Below are positions 43,025 to 45,098 of a stretch of 45,098 bases of DNA, in pieces. The position numbers and the translations under genes are program-made. The DNA is taken from contig NZ_JANJZT010000029.1 of assembly GCF_024622975.1 (NCBI RefSeq), positions 1-45,098 of the forward strand. The letters are read 5' to 3'. The notes under the pieces are model-generated. The model was given only the letters and a program-made list of their open reading frames with translations, was not told the DNA's origin and searched no databases. Numbering within the stretch: position 1 is the first letter of the stretch; each line of letters begins with the position of its first letter. The DNA comes from Blautia caecimuris (GTDB lineage Bacteria; Bacillota; Clostridia; Lachnospirales; Lachnospiraceae).

Positions 43025-43579
43025 TCATTCAACAAACATATAATATTTTTTCCTGGAAATATCATAAAAAAAACATTCCTCATTTGTAATTACCAATTCA
43101 TAAATATCATCATCTTTTTTTTGTGGATTTTGATTACTATGGTAATAGTAATGTCCTTCTCTTTTTTTTGTTACTTTTTCAATAATATCATTCACAACTT
43201 CATTTATTGGCAAAGTATGATATTTTGAAGCTGACCATCTAGGTATCATCTTTCTTACCTCTCCTTTAACTAACTTTACTTTAGCTGCACTATAAAATCT
43301 CTTTGGAAACACTTCTTCTTTGTCAAATCCTATTTCACTTAATATTCTATCAAATAAATCTGCAAATTCTTCATATACAAATCCCATTTCAAGAAAAGCT
43401 TGCATATGCAGCAATGCATTTCTTAAATATCTACTATCTCCAGTATGTTCAAATAGCTCAAGATATTTTCTAAGGCATAACTCAAACGATACTTTAATAG
43501 ATATCCCACTATATTGAACTGTTCCTAATGCTAATTTTATTGCCTCTACCTCTTCCACAAAATCTTCTGGTTTCTTCAT
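43025..43579 (-). CDS. Unknown protein upstream of the agr-like regulator
   Basis: A 184-residue protein, mostly helical in its first 100 residues ('SFELCLRKYLELFEHTGDSRYLRNALLHMQAFLEMGFVYEEFADL'), then a basic beta-rich tail rich in Tyr and Lys ('HYYYHSNQNPQKKDDDIYELV'). I recognise no family. ATG 43579 behind AGGAG and a plausible promoter (43616-43644). Before IS110 copy 2 it would have been followed by the response-regulator gene within about 15 bases, so it was probably the first gene of the regulatory operon. It is divergent from the XRE gene. Confidence 0.7.
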   Translation of the reverse strand: MKKPEDFVEEVEAIKLALGTVQYSGISIKVSFELCLRKYLELFEHTGDSRYLRNALLHMQAFLEMGFVYEEFADLFDRILSEIGFDKEEVFPKRFYSAAKVKLVKGEVRKMIPRWSASKYHTLPINEVVNDIIEKVTKKREGHYYYHSNQNPQKKDDDIYELVITNEECFFYDISRKKYYMFVE

Positions 43580-43615
43580 ATTACTGTATTCTCCTTTCCT
43601 AATATACCAATAATA

Positions 43616-43644
43616 ATCCTATCAGTATATAGCATATTTGTAAA
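43616..43644 (-). promoter_or_regulatory. Likely promoter of the 43.0-kb gene and operon
   Basis: Minus strand: -35 TTTACA (43639-43644), 17-bp spacer, -10 TAGGAT (43616-43621), 36 bases before ATG 43579. Divergent from the XRE gene at 43716. Confidence 0.6.
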
Positions 43645-43715
43645 GAACATCGCATTTTACTCAATACAACATTAGTCTAAATACTGATACACTAATCGAA
43701 AAGGAGGCAAACCTA

Positions 43716-44066
43716 ATGCAAAGTACGGATTTAGGTGTAAAAATAGGCTCTCGTATAAGAGCTTCTCGAATGTCGATAGGTTTAACGCAGGAACAGCTGG
43801 CAGAAAAAGTCGGAGTATCCTGGTCAACAATAAGTAGTTTAGAACGAGGTATGCATATGGTCAGTCTGGAGCGTTTGCTTGATATCTGCGAAGCCCTTAA
43901 TTCTGGCCTAGAAATTATACTTTGTGATTATATAAATATAGCTGGACTTTACTCAGATAATGATTCCCAAAAAATTTTAGAAATGCTAACATTGCTTACT
44001 CCAACGCAAAAGAAATATCTTTTAGAAAACATGCGTTTAATATTAAACCTTTATCCAGACATATAA
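43716..44066 (+). CDS. XRE-family regulator beside agrBD
   Basis: A 116-residue protein with an N-terminal helix-turn-helix, 'LTQEQLAEKVGVSWSTISSLERG' (about 23-45), and a C-terminal helical part ending TPTQKKYLLENMRLILNLYPDI. ATG 43716 behind AAAGGAGG. It is divergent from the 43.0-kb gene and 150 bp upstream of agrB on the same strand, so it may repress either side. No palindromic operator is obvious in the 136-bp divergent gap. Confidence 0.88.
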   Translation: MQSTDLGVKIGSRIRASRMSIGLTQEQLAEKVGVSWSTISSLERGMHMVSLERLLDICEALNSGLEIILCDYINIAGLYSDNDSQKILEMLTLLTPTQKKYLLENMRLILNLYPDI

Positions 44067-44216
44067 TAGCATATTTTTTTAATTTATCATTTTGTCTGTA
44101 ATTAAGCTTTATTTGACCCCTGAACATAATACGCAGTCAATTTTTAACAATTTACGGACATATTATTAATTTGTGTTATTTTATGATAGAATGATTTAGA
44201 TTGGTAGGTAATAATA

Positions 44217-44774
44217 ATGCTAAAATATATCTCTGAAAAAAGCACGAATTTGCTAATACGATATGGATGTATAAAATTGCAACAAAAAGATATATATATT
44301 TATGGCTTTAATCTTTTTTACTCAACTTTTATAACTGCTATTACAATACTTATAACAGCTACACTACTTCAGAGTATAGTTTCAGGTTTAATATTCATAA
44401 GCTATTTTGCAATTCCAAGATTTATTCTCGGAGGTTATCATGCACCTTCTTATGGAAAATGCTTTTTAATAACTAACACGTTATTCATTTGCGAATTATT
44501 TTTACCGCAATTTGTAATAGTACACCCAATATTAAACTCAATAATTTTATTATGTTATACCATTTGTATATTATATCTGTTTTTTATAACTATTCTTCTA
44601 ATAGATTTCTCTTATAAAAAAACTCTTTTTTTATTGTTGACTGTTGAACTTTCAATGTATATTATATTAAGCCTGTCTCCACTTCCAGAAACATACTCAA
44701 TAATTGCAATGGAATCAACTATAACTATGGTAATATTAATTTTAATTCCCAAAAGTAGGAAGGAGAAAACGTAA
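44217..44774 (+). CDS. agrB: AgrB-like peptide-processing membrane protease
   Basis: A 185-residue membrane protein with about five or six hydrophobic segments. The catalytic pair is H75 and C82 in ILGGYHAPSYGKCFLIT, the same 7-residue spacing as H77/C84 of the S. aureus protein. AgrB cuts off the C-terminal tail of AgrD and closes the (thio)lactone ring. It overlaps the AgrD-like gene by one base (TAATG), the normal order. A weak TTTACG/TAGAAT promoter region lies within 44145-44200. The kinase and regulator are at 39.3-41.3 kb on the other strand, so the system is complete but split. Confidence 0.93.
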   Translation: MLKYISEKSTNLLIRYGCIKLQQKDIYIYGFNLFYSTFITAITILITATLLQSIVSGLIFISYFAIPRFILGGYHAPSYGKCFLITNTLFICELFLPQFVIVHPILNSIILLCYTICILYLFFITILLIDFSYKKTLFLLLTVELSMYIILSLSPLPETYSIIAMESTITMVILILIPKSRKEKT

Positions 44775-44965
44775 TGCGTAATTTACTGAATTATGTAGCA
44801 AAATTAATTAATCATGTAGCTATAATCGGAGGAGGTTTACCTTCAGCTGGTTTTAGTTACCAGCCCCCTAAACCAGAGCAATTGACTTCTAGGATTCAAC
44901 AACACTCCCCTTCTACTCCTAATCCTTCAAAATCAACTAGGAAGAAAGATTCCATTATAAAATAA
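44774..44965 (+). CDS. agrD: AgrD-like autoinducer precursor, cysteine-free, long tail
   Basis: A 63-residue peptide in the agrD position. Residues 1-18 form an amphipathic helix (RNLLNYVAKLINHVAII). The core region is GGGLPSAGFSY, followed by QPPKPEQL, which matches the Y-Q-P-x-x-P-x-x-L recognition tail of Firmicute AgrD-like 'cyclic lactone autoinducer' peptides. There is no Cys; Ser24 would give a lactone of six residues (SAGFSY) instead of the usual five. The 26 residues after Leu37 are rich in Ser, Pro and Lys and are unusual: most AgrD peptides stop soon after the acidic tail. ATG 44774 overlaps the agrB stop by one base. Confidence 0.8.
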   Translation: MRNLLNYVAKLINHVAIIGGGLPSAGFSYQPPKPEQLTSRIQQHSPSTPNPSKSTRKKDSIIK

Positions 44966-45098
44966 TATTTACCACTCCGTTTCCAATAAAAATATCCTCA
45001 TTGAAATTATGTGAATCAAAATATTGTTAGTGATTTCATGAGCTGTCACCAGATTGCTCACATCAGTTGACGCTCACTTGCTTAACTTTCTGTCACCA
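44966..45098. other. Window end after agrD
   Basis: 133 bases, no gene or clear terminator recognised. The last 60 bases are less AT-rich than the agr region and could be the start of another element. Confidence 0.3.

Noticed and set aside
1..45098. CRISPR array, rRNA or tRNA genes
   Set aside because: No regularly spaced repeats and no recognisable tRNA or rRNA sequence; the only close repeats are the IS110 pair and one 24-bp tandem duplication.

Overview
The window looks like a Lachnospiraceae-type gut Firmicute (Blautia/Mediterraneibacter-like). This rests on gene content and style: Shine-Dalgarno-rich starts, a CIRCE-type heat-shock operator before clpB, a DUF4250 protein, Lachnospiraceae-style mobile-element genes and IS110. 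Species cannot be fixed from the sequence alone.

Region 1 (1-16.7 kb) is chromosomal backbone, almost all on the minus strand: a membrane-anchored FMN_bind-like protein (plus strand), glutamine-dependent NAD synthetase with an acidic insert, Hsp33, a SAM methyltransferase, a repeat-containing lipoprotein, a HelD-like helicase with a YbjQ protein, a MarR-controlled heterodimeric ABC exporter pair behind a near-perfect palindromic operator, and clpB-DUF4250.

Region 2 (16.8-34.1 kb) is an integrated mobilizable element, or several nested ones. A decayed Tn916-type tyrosine integrase tail marks the left junction. It is followed by three tandem large serine recombinases. Their first ribosome-binding site is buried in a hairpin preceded by a 10-codon leader ORF, a layout typical of translational attenuation. 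The cargo is a MazF toxin with a coupled small protein, a sigma-like factor, two short operons sharing a palindromic operator (TAGTTCTNNAGAACTA), an Rpn/PD-(D/E)XK protein, and an SOS-like module: a cI/LexA-type self-cleaving repressor divergent from a Y-family polymerase and a LexA DNA-binding-domain-only protein, with twin operators between them. An oriT-like region, MobC and a MOBP-type relaxase follow. The relaxase end abuts a broken transposase. No conjugation (T4SS) genes are visible, so this is mobilizable rather than self-transmissible as seen here.

Region 3 (34.2-45 kb) is visibly AT-richer and is the most interesting part. It holds a class II lanthipeptide locus (LanM plus a 50-residue precursor with a TLTVEC motif and a terminal CC) together with an Agr-type quorum-sensing set: AgrC-like kinase, AgrA-like LytTR regulator, AgrB processing protease and a cysteine-free AgrD-like peptide with an unusually long tail. 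Two essentially identical IS110 copies in direct orientation flank the kinase/regulator pair. Each copy ends exactly at a start codon (lanA and the regulator), sits between what looks like the native ribosome-binding site and the ATG, and supplies a new ribosome-binding site. Each also carries a structured 5' non-coding end that is a good bridge-RNA candidate. The likely ancestral order was a minus-strand operon (43.5 kb gene, agrA-like, agrC-like, lanA, lanM) with agrBD on the plus strand beside it.
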